DNA of 64,000 nucleotides from Sinomonas sp. P10A9 (GCF_041022165.1 NZ_CP163302.1:2790001-2854000); one strand, 5' to 3'. Numbered from the stretch's first letter, positions 33,881-44,126 are shown. Made by a program: numbers and translations. The notes: generated by a model from the sequence alone, not told the origin.

Positions 33881-35764
33881 TCACTCGATCCCGCTCGCGA
33901 GGAGCAGCTCGCGCAGCTCACGGCGCTCGCGCTGCTTCTCGGGGTCCGGGAGCGGCACAGCAGCGAGGAGGCGCTGGGTATAGGCCTCCTGCGGGTTGCG
34001 GAGGATCTGGTCACGCGAGCCCTGCTCGACGATCCGGCCGCGCTGCATGACGCAGATGTGGTCGGCGAGGACGTCGATGACGGCGAGATCGTGCGTGACG
34101 AACAGGCACGCGAAACCGAGCTCCTTCTGCAGCCCCTGGAAGAGCTCGAGGACCTTCGCCTGAACGGAGACGTCGAGCGCCGAGGTAGGCTCGTCGGCGA
34201 CCATGAGCTTCGGCTTGAGCGAAAGCGCACGGGCGATGCCGACGCGCTGCTTCTGCCCGCCGGAGAGCTCGTGCGGGTACCGGTTCCGATAGGACCGCGG
34301 AAGCTCAACCTGGTCCAGAAGCGTCTCGACGCGCTTCTGGAGCTCCGCGCCCTTCGCGACTCCCGCGAGCAGCATGGGCTCACCGATGGACTCGCCGATG
34401 GGCAGGCGCGGGTTCAGCGAGGACGAGGGGTCCTGGAACACCATGCCCACCGACCTGCGGATGTCATGGAGCTCCTTGGAGTTCTTCTTCAGCCCCGAGA
34501 TCTCCTTGCCGCCCACCTTGAGCGAGCCCTCCGCAACCGGCAGGAGGCCGACGGCGGCGCGGCCGATCGTCGTCTTGCCCGAACCCGACTCGCCGACGAG
34601 CCCCACGACCTGGCCCGGGTACACGACGAGGTCGGCGCCCTCGACCGCACGGAAGGCCGGAACGCGCCCCTGCTTGGGGTACTCGATCGCGACGTCGGCG
34701 AGCTGCAGGATGGGGGCGCCGCGGCGCTCCTCGGCGGCTGTGGCCGCAGCAAGCGCCGCGCGGTTCTCCCTCTCGCGCTGGGCGAGTTCGGCGGGGTCGA
34801 CTGCCTCGAGCTCCGCACCCGTGGCCGCAGCGAGGGCGGCCGTGATGTCAACGTCGTCCTCCGTCCCCTCGCCGCCCTGCCCGAGGTGGGGAACAGCCGC
34901 GAGGAGCGCCCGCGTGTACTCGTGCTGGGGGTTGTGGAAGATCTCCCCGGCCGTGCCGGCCTCGACGATCAGGCCACGCCGCATGACGGCGATCCGGTCG
35001 GCGAGGTCGGCGACCACCCCCATGTCGTGGGTGATGAGGATGACCGCCGAGTTGAGCTTGTCCTTGAGATGGCGCATGAGGTCGAGGATCTCGGCCTGCA
35101 CGGTCACATCGAGCGCCGTGGTCGGCTCGTCGGCGATGAGCAGCTTCGGGTCGCACGAGAGCGACTGTGCGATCATGGCGCGCTGGCGCTGGCCGCCCGA
35201 GAGCTGGTGCGGATAGGACTTGAACGCCTTCTCGGGGTCTGGCAGCTCGACGAGCTCGAGCATCTTGATCGCTCGGGCCTTCGCCTCGTCCGGGGAGACC
35301 GGGTTGTGGAGGCGGATCGTCTCGACGATCTGATTGCCGATCGTGTACACCGGGTTGAGCGCCGTCATGGGCTCCTGGAAGATGACAGCCACGTCGTTGC
35401 CCCGCACGGAACGCCCCGCGGACGCCCTGTCCTTGCCCAAGAGCTCCCGGCCCATGAGCTTGACGCTGCCCGAGACCTGGCTGTTGGACGGCAGGAGCCC
35501 GAGCAGGGCCATGGAACTAGCGGACTTGCCCGAGCCGGACTCGCCCACGATCGCGAGCACCTCTCCGGCACGCACCTCGTAGTTGAGGCCGATGGCCGCA
35601 GGGACCCATTCCTTCTCAACGCCGAAGTCGACGCTGAGGTCCTTGACCTCCAGGACCATCTGGCCCTTGACCAGGTCCTCGCCGAACCCGTTGGCGCGGT
35701 TCTTCGCGTCGCGGCTCCGTCCGTCCCGTCGGGGCCGGCCCGCTGTGCCGAGGTTCTCAGCCAT
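33881..35764 (-). CDS. Peptide ABC transporter, second fused OppD-OppF ATPase
   Basis: 627-residue double ATPase. Domain 1 (about 35-290) has GESGSGKSASS in Walker A (Ala where most have Thr after Ser), LSGGQRQRAMIAQSL and LLIADEPTTALD. Domain 2 (about 355-615) has GESGSGKTT, LSGGQKQRVGIARAL and [12 protein letters not shown]. The ATG at 35764 starts MAENLGTAGRP, after which the sequence is charged and low complexity. It is the energy module for the permeases at 36544-39286, although a convergent PH-domain gene lies between. Confidence 0.92.
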   Translation of the reverse strand: MAENLGTAGRPRRDGRSRDAKNRANGFGEDLVKGQMVLEVKDLSVDFGVEKEWVPAAIGLNYEVRAGEVLAIVGESGSGKSASSMALLGLLPSNSQVSGSVKLMGRELLGKDRASAGRSVRGNDVAVIFQEPMTALNPVYTIGNQIVETIRLHNPVSPDEAKARAIKMLELVELPDPEKAFKSYPHQLSGGQRQRAMIAQSLSCDPKLLIADEPTTALDVTVQAEILDLMRHLKDKLNSAVILITHDMGVVADLADRIAVMRRGLIVEAGTAGEIFHNPQHEYTRALLAAVPHLGQGGEGTEDDVDITAALAAATGAELEAVDPAELAQRERENRAALAAATAAEERRGAPILQLADVAIEYPKQGRVPAFRAVEGADLVVYPGQVVGLVGESGSGKTTIGRAAVGLLPVAEGSLKVGGKEISGLKKNSKELHDIRRSVGMVFQDPSSSLNPRLPIGESIGEPMLLAGVAKGAELQKRVETLLDQVELPRSYRNRYPHELSGGQKQRVGIARALSLKPKLMVADEPTSALDVSVQAKVLELFQGLQKELGFACLFVTHDLAVIDVLADHICVMQRGRIVEQGSRDQILRNPQEAYTQRLLAAVPLPDPEKQRERRELRELLLASGIE

Positions 35765-35858
35765 CGTTGTGCTTCCTTCCCTGCGCCGCCGGACCCGAGA
35801 GCTTCGGCCTGGGCGACGGAATCCTGAATTCGATGCGACGTCCTGCATCATGGGGGGC

Positions 35859-36485
35859 ATGAGCGCGATGCAGCATGCCGGTCCCACCGACGTCTTCAAG
35901 GCCCGCAGCAACAGGCTGCTGGCCGTGGCCCTGTGGGCCCTCGCCGCGCTCGGCGCGGTGCTCACCGTCGCGCAGTCCGGGCTGCCGGGCGTGCGCTACC
36001 TCGCTCCCCTGGCCCTCATGGCCTGGGCCGGCTGGGCGCTCTTCTGGCGCCCCGCCGTGGTGGTGAGCGATTCTGGCGTCGAGCTCGTCAACCCGGTGCG
36101 CAGCGTCGGGGTGCCGTGGGAGGCCCTCGCGTATGTCGACACGAAGTTCGCCCTCACGCTCGGGACCGGGGCTGGCCGGTTCACGGCGTGGGCCGCGCCG
36201 GGCCCCGGGGCGCTCGGCGCCCGCCGGGCGCGCCCAGAGCATCTGACGGGGCTCCCCGATTCGAGCTTCGGCCCCGAGCACACCGTGCGGCCGGGCGATC
36301 TCGGCAACACGGTGTCCGGCCAGGCGGCGATCCTCGTCCGACGCCGCTGGGCCGGGCAGGTGGACCGCGGTGCCGTGGCCGGGGGCCAGGTCGAGGAGAC
36401 GCCCGTGGCCCGCTCGGTGGCGTGGGGTGTGCTCGCACTGGGCCTCGTCCTCGTGGTCGGCACGGTCATCACGTTCGCCGCGTGA
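35859..36485 (+). CDS. PH-domain membrane protein
   Basis: 208-residue protein with two N-terminal helices (LLAVALWALAALGAVLTVA, YLAPLALMAWAGWALFW) and a soluble bacterial PH-like region (VVVSDSGVELVNPVRSVGVPW, then YVDTKFALTLGTG). A final membrane helix lies near residues 185-205. This is the layout of actinobacterial PH domain-containing proteins of unknown role. The ATG at 35859 follows a G-rich SD. It is on the opposite strand inside an otherwise minus-strand importer locus. Confidence 0.7.
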   Translation: MSAMQHAGPTDVFKARSNRLLAVALWALAALGAVLTVAQSGLPGVRYLAPLALMAWAGWALFWRPAVVVSDSGVELVNPVRSVGVPWEALAYVDTKFALTLGTGAGRFTAWAAPGPGALGARRARPEHLTGLPDSSFGPEHTVRPGDLGNTVSGQAAILVRRRWAGQVDRGAVAGGQVEETPVARSVAWGVLALGLVLVVGTVITFAA

Positions 36486-36543
36486 GCCGGGGCCAGCCCC
36501 GCGGCCCGCAGCGCGCGGTCCCGCGATCGGCGTCGCGCGCACG

Positions 36544-37755
36544 TCAGTCATTCCTGCCGGTCGTGTCGTCGCCAGCGTGGGGAGCCCCGCCGAAGGCCTC
36601 GCTGTCCGGGACGTAGCCGGACACCGGGCTCACGCCACCGCCGACCTCAAGAGCGGGCGCAGCGGCGCCTCCGGCCACCACGGCCGACCCGTGGCCACTC
36701 CTTGTGCCCTTCTTTGCCTTCTTCGCGTTGAACTTCTTCTGGCGCGGATCGAACGCGTCGCGCAGGCCGTCGCCGATGAAGTTGATGCAGAGGCAGATGA
36801 GCACGATGAACAGGCCCGGCCACCAGAAGAGCCACGGACGCGTGGAGAAGGCCTCCTGGTTCTGGGAAATGAGCAGGCCGAGGGACGTGTCCGGGGCCTT
36901 GACGCCGACTCCGAGGTAGGAGAGCGCCGTCTCGAGCAGGATCGCAGAGGACATCAGCAGCGTCCCGTTGACGATCACAACGCCGACCGCATTGGGCAGG
37001 ATGTGCTTGAAGATGATGCGGGCGTTGGAGGCCCCGGAGATCCGTGCTGCGTCGACGAACTCGCGCTCGCGCAGCGAGAGGAATTCGCCGCGGACAAGGC
37101 GCGCGAGGCCCACCCACGCGACCAGGCCGAGGAAGATGCCGAGCACGACCACGCCGTTCGACGCCGCGAACTGGCCGAACCAGGATCCGGAGTCGCGCCG
37201 GCCGGCCGTCTGGGACATGACCGCCGCGAGAAGCAGTACCGGAATGATGATGATGATGTCTGTCAGGCGCATGAGCACCGCCTCGACCCACCCGCGGAAG
37301 TACCCCGCAAGGGCTCCGACGACGACGCCGATGAGCCCGGCGACGACGCCGATGATGATCATGATGATGATCGACTGCTGCGCGCCGCGCATGGTCATCG
37401 CGAACAGGTCGCGCCCGATCCGGTCTTGGCCGAACGGGTGATCGCCGAAGCTGAACGGCAGGGTCCATGTCGGTACGCCCTCGTTGACGAGAGGGGTGAC
37501 CTGATCGTGCTGGTACTGCCACCAGCCGGGGATCGGCCCCCAACCCTCGGACGAGAAGGCGAGAACGAAGATGACCGCGAAGACGATGAGACCGGCGAGG
37601 GCACCGGTGTGGCCGAAGAACCGCTTCCGGACGATCTGCCCGAGGCTCAGGCCCTTGGCTTCGAGGATCGGCTCGATGCCGGCGGCAGGCGCGGCGGCCG
37701 CCGCAGCCGAGGCCGAGACCTCCGTGGCTTCTTCCTGCTGTGACTGCTGGCTCAT
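36544..37755 (-). CDS. Peptide ABC transporter permease, OppC-like, with extended termini
   Basis: 403-residue permease, longer than the usual 300. It has an Ala-rich N-terminal extension, six helices including the unusual Ile-rich segment IIIMIIIGVVAGLIGVVVG, and the coupling loop FVDAARISGASNARIIFKHI. A Gly/Ala/Asp-rich C-terminal tail of about 65 residues starts KKFNAKKAKKG. It starts 1 bp from the stop of the OppB-like gene, so the permeases are cotranscribed. Confidence 0.88.
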   Translation of the reverse strand: MSQQSQQEEATEVSASAAAAAAPAAGIEPILEAKGLSLGQIVRKRFFGHTGALAGLIVFAVIFVLAFSSEGWGPIPGWWQYQHDQVTPLVNEGVPTWTLPFSFGDHPFGQDRIGRDLFAMTMRGAQQSIIIMIIIGVVAGLIGVVVGALAGYFRGWVEAVLMRLTDIIIIIPVLLLAAVMSQTAGRRDSGSWFGQFAASNGVVVLGIFLGLVAWVGLARLVRGEFLSLREREFVDAARISGASNARIIFKHILPNAVGVVIVNGTLLMSSAILLETALSYLGVGVKAPDTSLGLLISQNQEAFSTRPWLFWWPGLFIVLICLCINFIGDGLRDAFDPRQKKFNAKKAKKGTRSGHGSAVVAGGAAAPALEVGGGVSPVSGYVPDSEAFGGAPHAGDDTTGRND

Positions 37756-37756
37756 G

Positions 37757-39286
37757 TCACTTCACCCTTACGCGAGGATCGAGCGCGGAGTAGACGAGGT
37801 CCGCGATGAGGTTGAACGCGAGGGCCGTGATCGCGACGCACACGAACACGCCCATGACCGGGTTCGGGTCCACGTGCGAGATGCCGTCGAGGAACATGAA
37901 ACCCATCCCGCGGACGGAGAACACCGTCTCGGTGATCACCGCGCCGCCGATCAGCTGGCCGATGTCGAGGGCGACGACGGTCGCGATCGGGATGAGAGCG
38001 TTGCGGAAGGCGTGGCGCATGACGACGCTCCGCTCGCTCACGCCCTTGGCACGCGCCGTGCGGATGTAGTCCATGTTCATGACCTCGAGCATCGACGAGC
38101 GCGTGTAGCGCGTGTAGCTCGCGAGCGAGATGAGGATGAGGGCGGCCGTCGGCAGGATGAGGTGGGTGAAGGAGTCGATGCCTGAGATCCAGAAGTCTCC
38201 CTGCAGGTTGGGGGTTCCGGCACCGATGGTGGCGATCGGCCGGCCCCTGATGCTTCTGTTGTCGAAATACGCGGGCCACGACTGCATGAATCGGTCAAGG
38301 AGCACCATGAACGCAACCACGAATGCCGTAATGGCGCCGGCGCGCATGCTCTGGCTGCGGTCGTAGCCGCCCCAGAAGTAGCCCGCCGCGATGCCCACCC
38401 CGACGGCGACGACCGCGAGGATCAGGATCATGAGCGGCGTCGCGAGGTTCAGCAGCGGCTGGACGGGGAAGTAGACCACAGCCCCAACCAGGACGGCGGT
38501 AAGCGCGGCATACAGCGCGCGACGGTTCTGCAGGCCTGCGGTGAGGACCGTGACGGCGAAGGCGATTCCGACCCCCGCGATGACGACGACTCCCAGCCCG
38601 AGGCCAGGGAAGCGGAACCACTGCGTGAGGCTCGCCACGATGAGGACGAGCGTCACGAACGCGAAGGCGATGGCCCCCACGGTGGCCTTGCGGCGGACCG
38701 CACCACTGGTGACGACGGCCGCAAAGATCCCGATGACGAGGCCGATCCCGAGGGCGACCGGGAGCGGGATGTCCGGATGGGCCAGGAAGTTGTTGAACCC
38801 GATGGCCCCGTACTCCTTGAGGAGGACGGCGATCCAGAAGATCGGGAGCGAGAAGAACAGGAACGCGAGGAACGTGACGCCGTAGTCGAGCGCGCTGTAC
38901 TGGCGCAGGGCCGTCACGATGCCGAGGGCCACGCCAATGAGGATCGCGAGGATGGTGGCACCCGTGACGAGGGTCAGAGTCTGCACGAGTGCCTGGCCAA
39001 GCGCCTGAGTGACTGGCTGGCCGACCAGGTTCTTTCCGAGGTCGCAGTTGCCGACGAGGCATCCGGCGGCTCCCCCGAGCCATTTGAAGTAGCGGATGGG
39101 AGCTGGGGTGTCCAGATCCAGGAGTTGGGAGCGCGCCTGCATGAGTTGGGCGGCATTCGGGAGATTGCTGGCGCGGAATTCCTCAAGCGGGTCCCCCGAG
39201 AGCGCCGTGAGGTTGTACACCAGGAACGACGCGCCGAGAAGGATCAATGCTGCGGTGATGAGGCGCCGGACGACGTAAGTCACCAT
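37757..39286 (-). CDS. Peptide ABC transporter permease, OppB-like, with large membrane insertion
   Basis: 509-residue permease. The N-terminus MVTYVVRRLITAALILLGAS and the C-terminal core with coupling loop YIRTARAKGVSERSVVMRHA are standard OppB. Between them an extra block of about 180 residues (roughly residues 170-345) adds five or six hydrophobic helices, so the protein has about eleven instead of six. The reading frame is continuous with no sign of gene fusion. The ATG at 39286 is the natural OppB start; 25 upstream codons in frame are ignored. Confidence 0.88.
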   Translation of the reverse strand: MVTYVVRRLITAALILLGASFLVYNLTALSGDPLEEFRASNLPNAAQLMQARSQLLDLDTPAPIRYFKWLGGAAGCLVGNCDLGKNLVGQPVTQALGQALVQTLTLVTGATILAILIGVALGIVTALRQYSALDYGVTFLAFLFFSLPIFWIAVLLKEYGAIGFNNFLAHPDIPLPVALGIGLVIGIFAAVVTSGAVRRKATVGAIAFAFVTLVLIVASLTQWFRFPGLGLGVVVIAGVGIAFAVTVLTAGLQNRRALYAALTAVLVGAVVYFPVQPLLNLATPLMILILAVVAVGVGIAAGYFWGGYDRSQSMRAGAITAFVVAFMVLLDRFMQSWPAYFDNRSIRGRPIATIGAGTPNLQGDFWISGIDSFTHLILPTAALILISLASYTRYTRSSMLEVMNMDYIRTARAKGVSERSVVMRHAFRNALIPIATVVALDIGQLIGGAVITETVFSVRGMGFMFLDGISHVDPNPVMGVFVCVAITALAFNLIADLVYSALDPRVRVK

Positions 39287-39415
39287 GTTTCGTTGTACCT
39301 CTAATGTGGGCCGCCCCGAAAGGGTGCGGGGCGGCGCGGACGGGTGCCGGGGGCTTGCCACGCGGTCGGCGTGGGGCGCGACGGCGGGTGGCTGGATCCG
39401 CCGGGAGGGCGCTGC

Positions 39416-39452
39416 GAAGCGCCGGGACCCACGAGCTCGGTCCCGGCGCTTC
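39416..39452 (-). terminator. Intercistronic hairpin after oppA-like gene
   Basis: A perfect 14-bp stem (39416-39429 and 39439-39452, 9-nt loop) between the binding-protein gene and its permease genes, in the same position as the hairpins at 7843 and 31865. Confidence 0.7.
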
Positions 39453-39477
39453 AGCTAGCGCATCAGAACTCTGGAGG

Positions 39478-41259
39478 CTACTTCGTAGCCCACTCCCAGA
39501 AGTTCCACCAGACACCGCTGCTGTTCGGCATGTACTTCACACCGGTGACCTTGTCGCTGTACGCGTCCACGCCGACCGCCTGGAAGAGCGGGACACCGTA
39601 CGAGGAAGCCCAGATCTTCTGGTCGATCTGCTTTTCCAGGTCGGTCTGCTTGCTCTGATCGGTCGTCTGAACGAGCTGCTCCATTAGCTTGTCAGCATCC
39701 GGGTCGGAGAACTTGTTGAAGTTCGAGCCGTTGCCGCTCTTGAAGATCTGCGGAACGCCAGAGACTCCCACGCCCGGGTTGATCCAGCCGAAGATCGTCG
39801 CGTCGTAGCCGCCCTTGCCGAGCGCCTTGCCCCAGTCCGACTTGCCGAGTCCGCCGTCGACGATCTTGAAGCCGGCCTTGGCCGCGCTCGCCGCGATGAG
39901 CGTGTAGGCGTCGACGCGGTTCGGGTTGTCCTTGTTGTACATGATCTTCACTTCCGGCGTCTTGCCGGCAAGGAGCTGCTTGGCCTTGTCGATGTTGACC
40001 GCGTCGTAGGCCGAGGAGCCGTTGTTCTTCACCGAGTCGGCGTAGGCCGCCTGCTGGGGTACGAAGATCTGCGAGTCGAGCGGCTTCGCGTTCGGGTCCA
40101 TCTGCTTGATGATCTTGTCAAGGATGTCCTGGCGCGGGACCGTGAGCATGAAGGCGGTGCGCACGTCCTTGTCGGCAAACGGACCCGTGTAGTTCAGGTC
40201 GATGTGATCGTACGAGAGCTGGTTGCCCTGATCGACCGTAACGCCCGGGATGCCCTTGAGCTGCTGGATCGTGTCAGACGACGCCTGCGGGGCAATGATG
40301 TCCGCCTCGCCGTTCTTGAGGGCCTGAATCTGGGCAGGGGCCGAGCCGATGTAGCGGATCGTGATCTGGTCCAGATTCGGAGTCGGACCCCAGTTGTAGT
40401 CCTTGTTCCGCACGAGCGTCATGGACTGGTCCGGGACCATGTCCTTGACCACGTACGCGCCATTGGAGAGGAAGAGGCTCGTGTCCCCCGGCAGTGTCTT
40501 CGTGTCGAAGCCCGTGTTGTAGAAGTCAGCGGCCTTCTTCAGCGTGTCATTCGCGGGCTGCGGGCTGGCCGGGTCGCCCTTCTTCATGCCCTTCATCAGG
40601 TCGAAGAGCGCCTTGGCATCGGCGAGGCCCGCCTTCTTCGCCACGACGTGCGCCGGGATGTCGATCGTGTTGTTGCTGGCGCCGATCGCGAGCTCCCAGT
40701 CGGCGTACGGCTTCGTGTACGTCAGGGTGAACGTCTTGCCGTCCGAGGACACATCCGGGAAATTCGTGGCATTGAGGCCCGTGGGGTCTCCCGCCGTCGA
40801 GAAGTAGGCGGTGCCCTTCTTGCCATCGGGGCTCGCGTCGTCGAAGTAGCTCGAGCCGGCCGCCCAGTTGAGGGCGACGTCGTACGCCGTGACCGGGGTG
40901 CCGTCGGACCACTTGACGCCGTCGGCAATCGTGTACTTCACCGTGAGCGGGTTGTCCGAGGTCTTCTCGTAGTGGCCGAACTTCTCGTTGTGAATCACGT
41001 TCAGCTTGTTGTCCACATAGTAGAAGCCCATGTGGGTCGCCAAGCTGATCTTCGAGTTGATGTCCGTGTTGCCATCGGCAGTTTCCGGGTTGAACGTGTT
41101 GAACGCGTTCACCTCGACGACGGTGGCGCTGCCACCCTGCTTGGCGCTTGCCGACGAGGTGTTCGTGTTCGAACCGCCGCCTTGGGTCGCGCAGGCGCTG
41201 AGCGCGATTGCTGCGACCGCAGCCACGCTCATCGCCTTGGAAATACGCCCGAAACGCAT
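39478..41259 (-). CDS. Peptide ABC transporter substrate-binding lipoprotein, OppA-like
   Basis: 593-residue SBP_bac_5 protein. Signal peptide with lipobox IALSAC and a Gly/Asn/Ser linker follow. The domain starts ATVVEVNAFNTFNPETADGN, and TVKYTIADGVKWSDGTPVTA is the family signature region. It likely binds oligopeptides for the OppB/OppC-like permeases downstream. RBS GGAGGCGG precedes the ATG. About 300 bp upstream (41260-41556) carries its promoter and the phosphoketolase terminator, no gene. Confidence 0.9.
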   Translation of the reverse strand: MRFGRISKAMSVAAVAAIALSACATQGGGSNTNTSSASAKQGGSATVVEVNAFNTFNPETADGNTDINSKISLATHMGFYYVDNKLNVIHNEKFGHYEKTSDNPLTVKYTIADGVKWSDGTPVTAYDVALNWAAGSSYFDDASPDGKKGTAYFSTAGDPTGLNATNFPDVSSDGKTFTLTYTKPYADWELAIGASNNTIDIPAHVVAKKAGLADAKALFDLMKGMKKGDPASPQPANDTLKKAADFYNTGFDTKTLPGDTSLFLSNGAYVVKDMVPDQSMTLVRNKDYNWGPTPNLDQITIRYIGSAPAQIQALKNGEADIIAPQASSDTIQQLKGIPGVTVDQGNQLSYDHIDLNYTGPFADKDVRTAFMLTVPRQDILDKIIKQMDPNAKPLDSQIFVPQQAAYADSVKNNGSSAYDAVNIDKAKQLLAGKTPEVKIMYNKDNPNRVDAYTLIAASAAKAGFKIVDGGLGKSDWGKALGKGGYDATIFGWINPGVGVSGVPQIFKSGNGSNFNKFSDPDADKLMEQLVQTTDQSKQTDLEKQIDQKIWASSYGVPLFQAVGVDAYSDKVTGVKYMPNSSGVWWNFWEWATK

Positions 41260-41415
41260 TCCGCCTCCTCTGGTGCATCTGTTGAAGTGCCCGGGAAGAC
41301 CCCGGAGCCGACGGCCCGTCCCCCCTGGCGGTAGACGTGGCGCGTCTCACATGCTCGACAGACTAGCCCGCCCGTCGGGCCAGTGGCTACGAAAGTTCCG
41401 TTTCAGATCATCGTC

Positions 41416-41426
41416 GTTATAGAGAT
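41416..41426 (-). promoter_or_regulatory. Putative promoter of oppA-like gene
   Basis: Minus strand ATCTCTATAAC, with -10-like TATAAC, about 157 nt before the ATG. It shares ATCTCTATAA with the region upstream of the other peptide-binding lipoprotein gene. Confidence 0.4.
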
Positions 41427-41514
41427 GCAACATATCTTTCAGGTTCTGGAGGTGAGGATCTCGATTCGACGTATCTGATTGAACTTTCCCAATCACTCGC
41501 GCCTTGATTCCCGC

Positions 41515-41534
41515 GCGTTACTGCGGAGTAACGC
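41515..41534 (-). terminator. Terminator after phosphoketolase
   Basis: GCGTTACT and AGTAACGC arms (8 bp) with a 4-nt loop, located 23 bp beyond the phosphoketolase stop. Confidence 0.55.
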
Positions 41535-41556
41535 ACAGGTTTCAATCAGTGGAGTG

Positions 41557-43962
41557 TCAGCGCGGCTCAAGCGTCCAGTCACGGATTTCAGCCGAATCTT
41601 CGCCGAACTCCCGGGTGGCGGACCGCGCCTCCGCGAGCTCATCCATGTAGCGCTGGCGAAGGCCGGCATGGCGCAGTGCAAGACCCGGCACGCGGTCGAG
41701 CACGTCGATGGCCAGGTGGAACCTGTCGATCCTGTTCAGCATGGCCATGTCGAACGGCGTCGTCGTGGTGCCCTCTTCAACGTAGCCCCGCACGTGGAGA
41801 TTGCCGTGGTTGGTGCGACGGTACGTGAGGCGGTGGATGAGCCAGGGGTATCCGTGGTATGCGAACACGATCGGCTTGTCCTTCGTGAACAGCGCGTCGA
41901 ATTCGCGGTCAGGCAGGCCGTGCGGGTGCTCGCGCTCGTCCTGGAGCCTCATGAGGTCCACAGCGTTGACCACGCGGACCTTCAGATCGGGCAGGTCGCG
42001 GCGCAGTATCTGAGCGGCTGCGATCGCCTCCCCCGTGGGCACGTCGCCGGCGCAGCCGAGCACGACGTCGGGCTCCTCGCCCGGCGCCTCGTTGCCCGCG
42101 AACTCGAGGATTCCGATCCCGCGGGCGCAGTGCAGCTCGGCCTCGGCAGGGCTGAACCATTGGAGCGAGAGCGCCTTCCCGGCAACCACCACGTTCACGT
42201 AGTCGCGGCTGCGGAGACAGTGGTCCATCGTGGACACGAGCGTGTTCGCATCCACGGGGAGGTAGACGCGCACGACCTCGGCCTTCTTGTTCACCACATG
42301 GTCGATGAAGCTAGGGTCCTGATGGGAGAACCCGTTATGGTCCTGCTGCCATACGTGGCTCGAGAGCAGGTAGGTCAGTGAGGCGACAGGCATGCGCCAC
42401 GGCAGCTCGCGGTGGACCTTGAGCCATTTCGCGTGCTGGTTGAACATCGAGTCGACGATGTGCACAAATGCCTCGTAGGACGTGAAGACCCCGTGGCGGC
42501 CCGTCAGGAGGTAGCCCTCGAGCCAGCCCTGGCACAGGTGCTCGCTCAGCACCTCCATGACCCTGCCGGCGCGCGCGAGGTGCTCGTCGACGTCCTCGAT
42601 GCGCTCCTGCCACACCTTGTCCGTGACCTCGTAGACGTCCTGGAGGCGGTTGGAAGCAGTTTCGTCGGGGCCGAAAAGCCGGAAGTTGTCCGGATTCGCG
42701 CGGATCACCTCGCGCATCCAGCCTCCGAGGTTGGTCATCGCCCCCGCACGCACGACGCCGGGCGCCTCCACCGGGATCATGTGCGCGTCGGTGGCAGGGA
42801 GCTTCAGGTCCCGCAGGATCCGGCCGCCGTTGGCGTAGGGCGTTGCGCTCATGCGTCGGTTTCCGCTCGGGGCGAGGCTGGCCAGCTCGGGCGAGCGGGC
42901 GCCGTCGTGCGTGAAGAGCTCTTCCGGGCGGTAGGAGCGCATCCACGCCTCGAGCTCGGCGAGGTGCTCCGGGTTCTCGTGGATCTCGTTGAGCGGTACC
43001 TGATGCGCGCGCCAGGTCCCCTCGACCGGCTTCCCGTCCACCACCGCAGGGCCGGTCCACCCCTTCGGGGATCGGAACACGATCATGGGCCACGGCTCGG
43101 GCACCGAGTCGCGAGGCCGCTCCCCCGCGCTCTCCGCTTCCCGGGCCCGCGTCTGGATGGCGGCGATCGCATCGAGGCAGTCGTCCAGAGCCTCGGCGAA
43201 GTCGCGGTGCGCCTGGGGCTGGGCAGAAGGATCCGCGACCGTGACGAAGCGAGGGGCCCACCCGAGGCCCTCAAAGTACTTCCTCACCTGGTCCTCCGGA
43301 CGCCTGGCCAAGACGGTGGGATTGGCGATCTTGTAGCCGTTGAGGTGCAGGATCGGCAGGACGGCGCCGTCACGCGCCGCCTCGAGGAACGCCGTCGACT
43401 GCCAGCTCGTGGAGAGCGGCCCCGTCTCGGCCTCGCCATCCCCCACAACGCACGCCACGACGAGGTCCGGGTTGTCGAAGGCGGCGCCGAAGGCGTGCGC
43501 CAGCGAGTAGCCGAGCTCGCCCCCTTCGCTGATCGATCCAGGCGTCTCGGGGGCCGCGTGGCTCGGAATCCCTCCGGGGTAGGAGAACTGCCTGAAGAGC
43601 TCGCGGAGGGACGCCTCGTCGTCACCGAAACGGGTGTAGATCTCCGAGTAGGTGCCCTCGAGGTAGGCATTGGCGACGTTCGCGGGACCGCCGTGGCCCG
43701 GGCCCGTGACGAAGAGCATGGCCTGATCGCGATCGACGATGGCCCGGTTGAGGTGGGCGTAGATGAAGTTCAGGCCAGTAGTGGTGCCCCAGTGGCCCAG
43801 TAGGCGCTTCTTGACGTGTTCCTTCGCGAGGGGCTCCTTCAGGAGCGGGTTGTCGCGCAGGTAGATCTGGCCGACCGAGAGGTAGTTCGCGGCCCGCCAC
43901 CAGCGGTGGAGGTCCTCGACCTGTCCACGGGTCAGGTGCGTCTTGCTTGCGGTGTCCGTCAC
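41557..43962 (-). CDS. xfp: Phosphoketolase (xylulose-5-P / fructose-6-P)
   Basis: 801-residue TPP-dependent phosphoketolase. It cleaves xylulose 5-phosphate or fructose 6-phosphate with phosphate to acetyl phosphate plus a shorter aldose phosphate. Motifs are [19 protein letters not shown] near residue 90, the TPP/Mg site [14 protein letters not shown], and [18 protein letters not shown] in the second half. Length is exact for the family. The GTG start at 43962 has GGAAGG 7 nt upstream; the frame continues 55 codons further without support. Confidence 0.95.
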   Translation of the reverse strand: MTDTASKTHLTRGQVEDLHRWWRAANYLSVGQIYLRDNPLLKEPLAKEHVKKRLLGHWGTTTGLNFIYAHLNRAIVDRDQAMLFVTGPGHGGPANVANAYLEGTYSEIYTRFGDDEASLRELFRQFSYPGGIPSHAAPETPGSISEGGELGYSLAHAFGAAFDNPDLVVACVVGDGEAETGPLSTSWQSTAFLEAARDGAVLPILHLNGYKIANPTVLARRPEDQVRKYFEGLGWAPRFVTVADPSAQPQAHRDFAEALDDCLDAIAAIQTRAREAESAGERPRDSVPEPWPMIVFRSPKGWTGPAVVDGKPVEGTWRAHQVPLNEIHENPEHLAELEAWMRSYRPEELFTHDGARSPELASLAPSGNRRMSATPYANGGRILRDLKLPATDAHMIPVEAPGVVRAGAMTNLGGWMREVIRANPDNFRLFGPDETASNRLQDVYEVTDKVWQERIEDVDEHLARAGRVMEVLSEHLCQGWLEGYLLTGRHGVFTSYEAFVHIVDSMFNQHAKWLKVHRELPWRMPVASLTYLLSSHVWQQDHNGFSHQDPSFIDHVVNKKAEVVRVYLPVDANTLVSTMDHCLRSRDYVNVVVAGKALSLQWFSPAEAELHCARGIGILEFAGNEAPGEEPDVVLGCAGDVPTGEAIAAAQILRRDLPDLKVRVVNAVDLMRLQDEREHPHGLPDREFDALFTKDKPIVFAYHGYPWLIHRLTYRRTNHGNLHVRGYVEEGTTTTPFDMAMLNRIDRFHLAIDVLDRVPGLALRHAGLRQRYMDELAEARSATREFGEDSAEIRDWTLEPR

Positions 43963-44126
43963 TGGCGCGCCTTCCGCTCGACGGCCGCAGCCTTGCGGCC
44001 GGTTCGGAGTCAGCCTAACCGGGACGGTGTTCGAATTCTTGGGTCGTGTGATGAATATTCGCCAAACCCTGGGGCGGCCTTCACGCGTGGGGCGCTGGCG
44101 CACTGGCAGGCCACTGCTGGAGTGCA

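Noticed and set aside
33683..35827. 714-codon plus-strand open frame opposite the fused ATPase
   Set aside because: Antisense of a well-conserved double ABC ATPase. The similar frame at 31817-33598 opposite the binding protein is rejected for the same reason.
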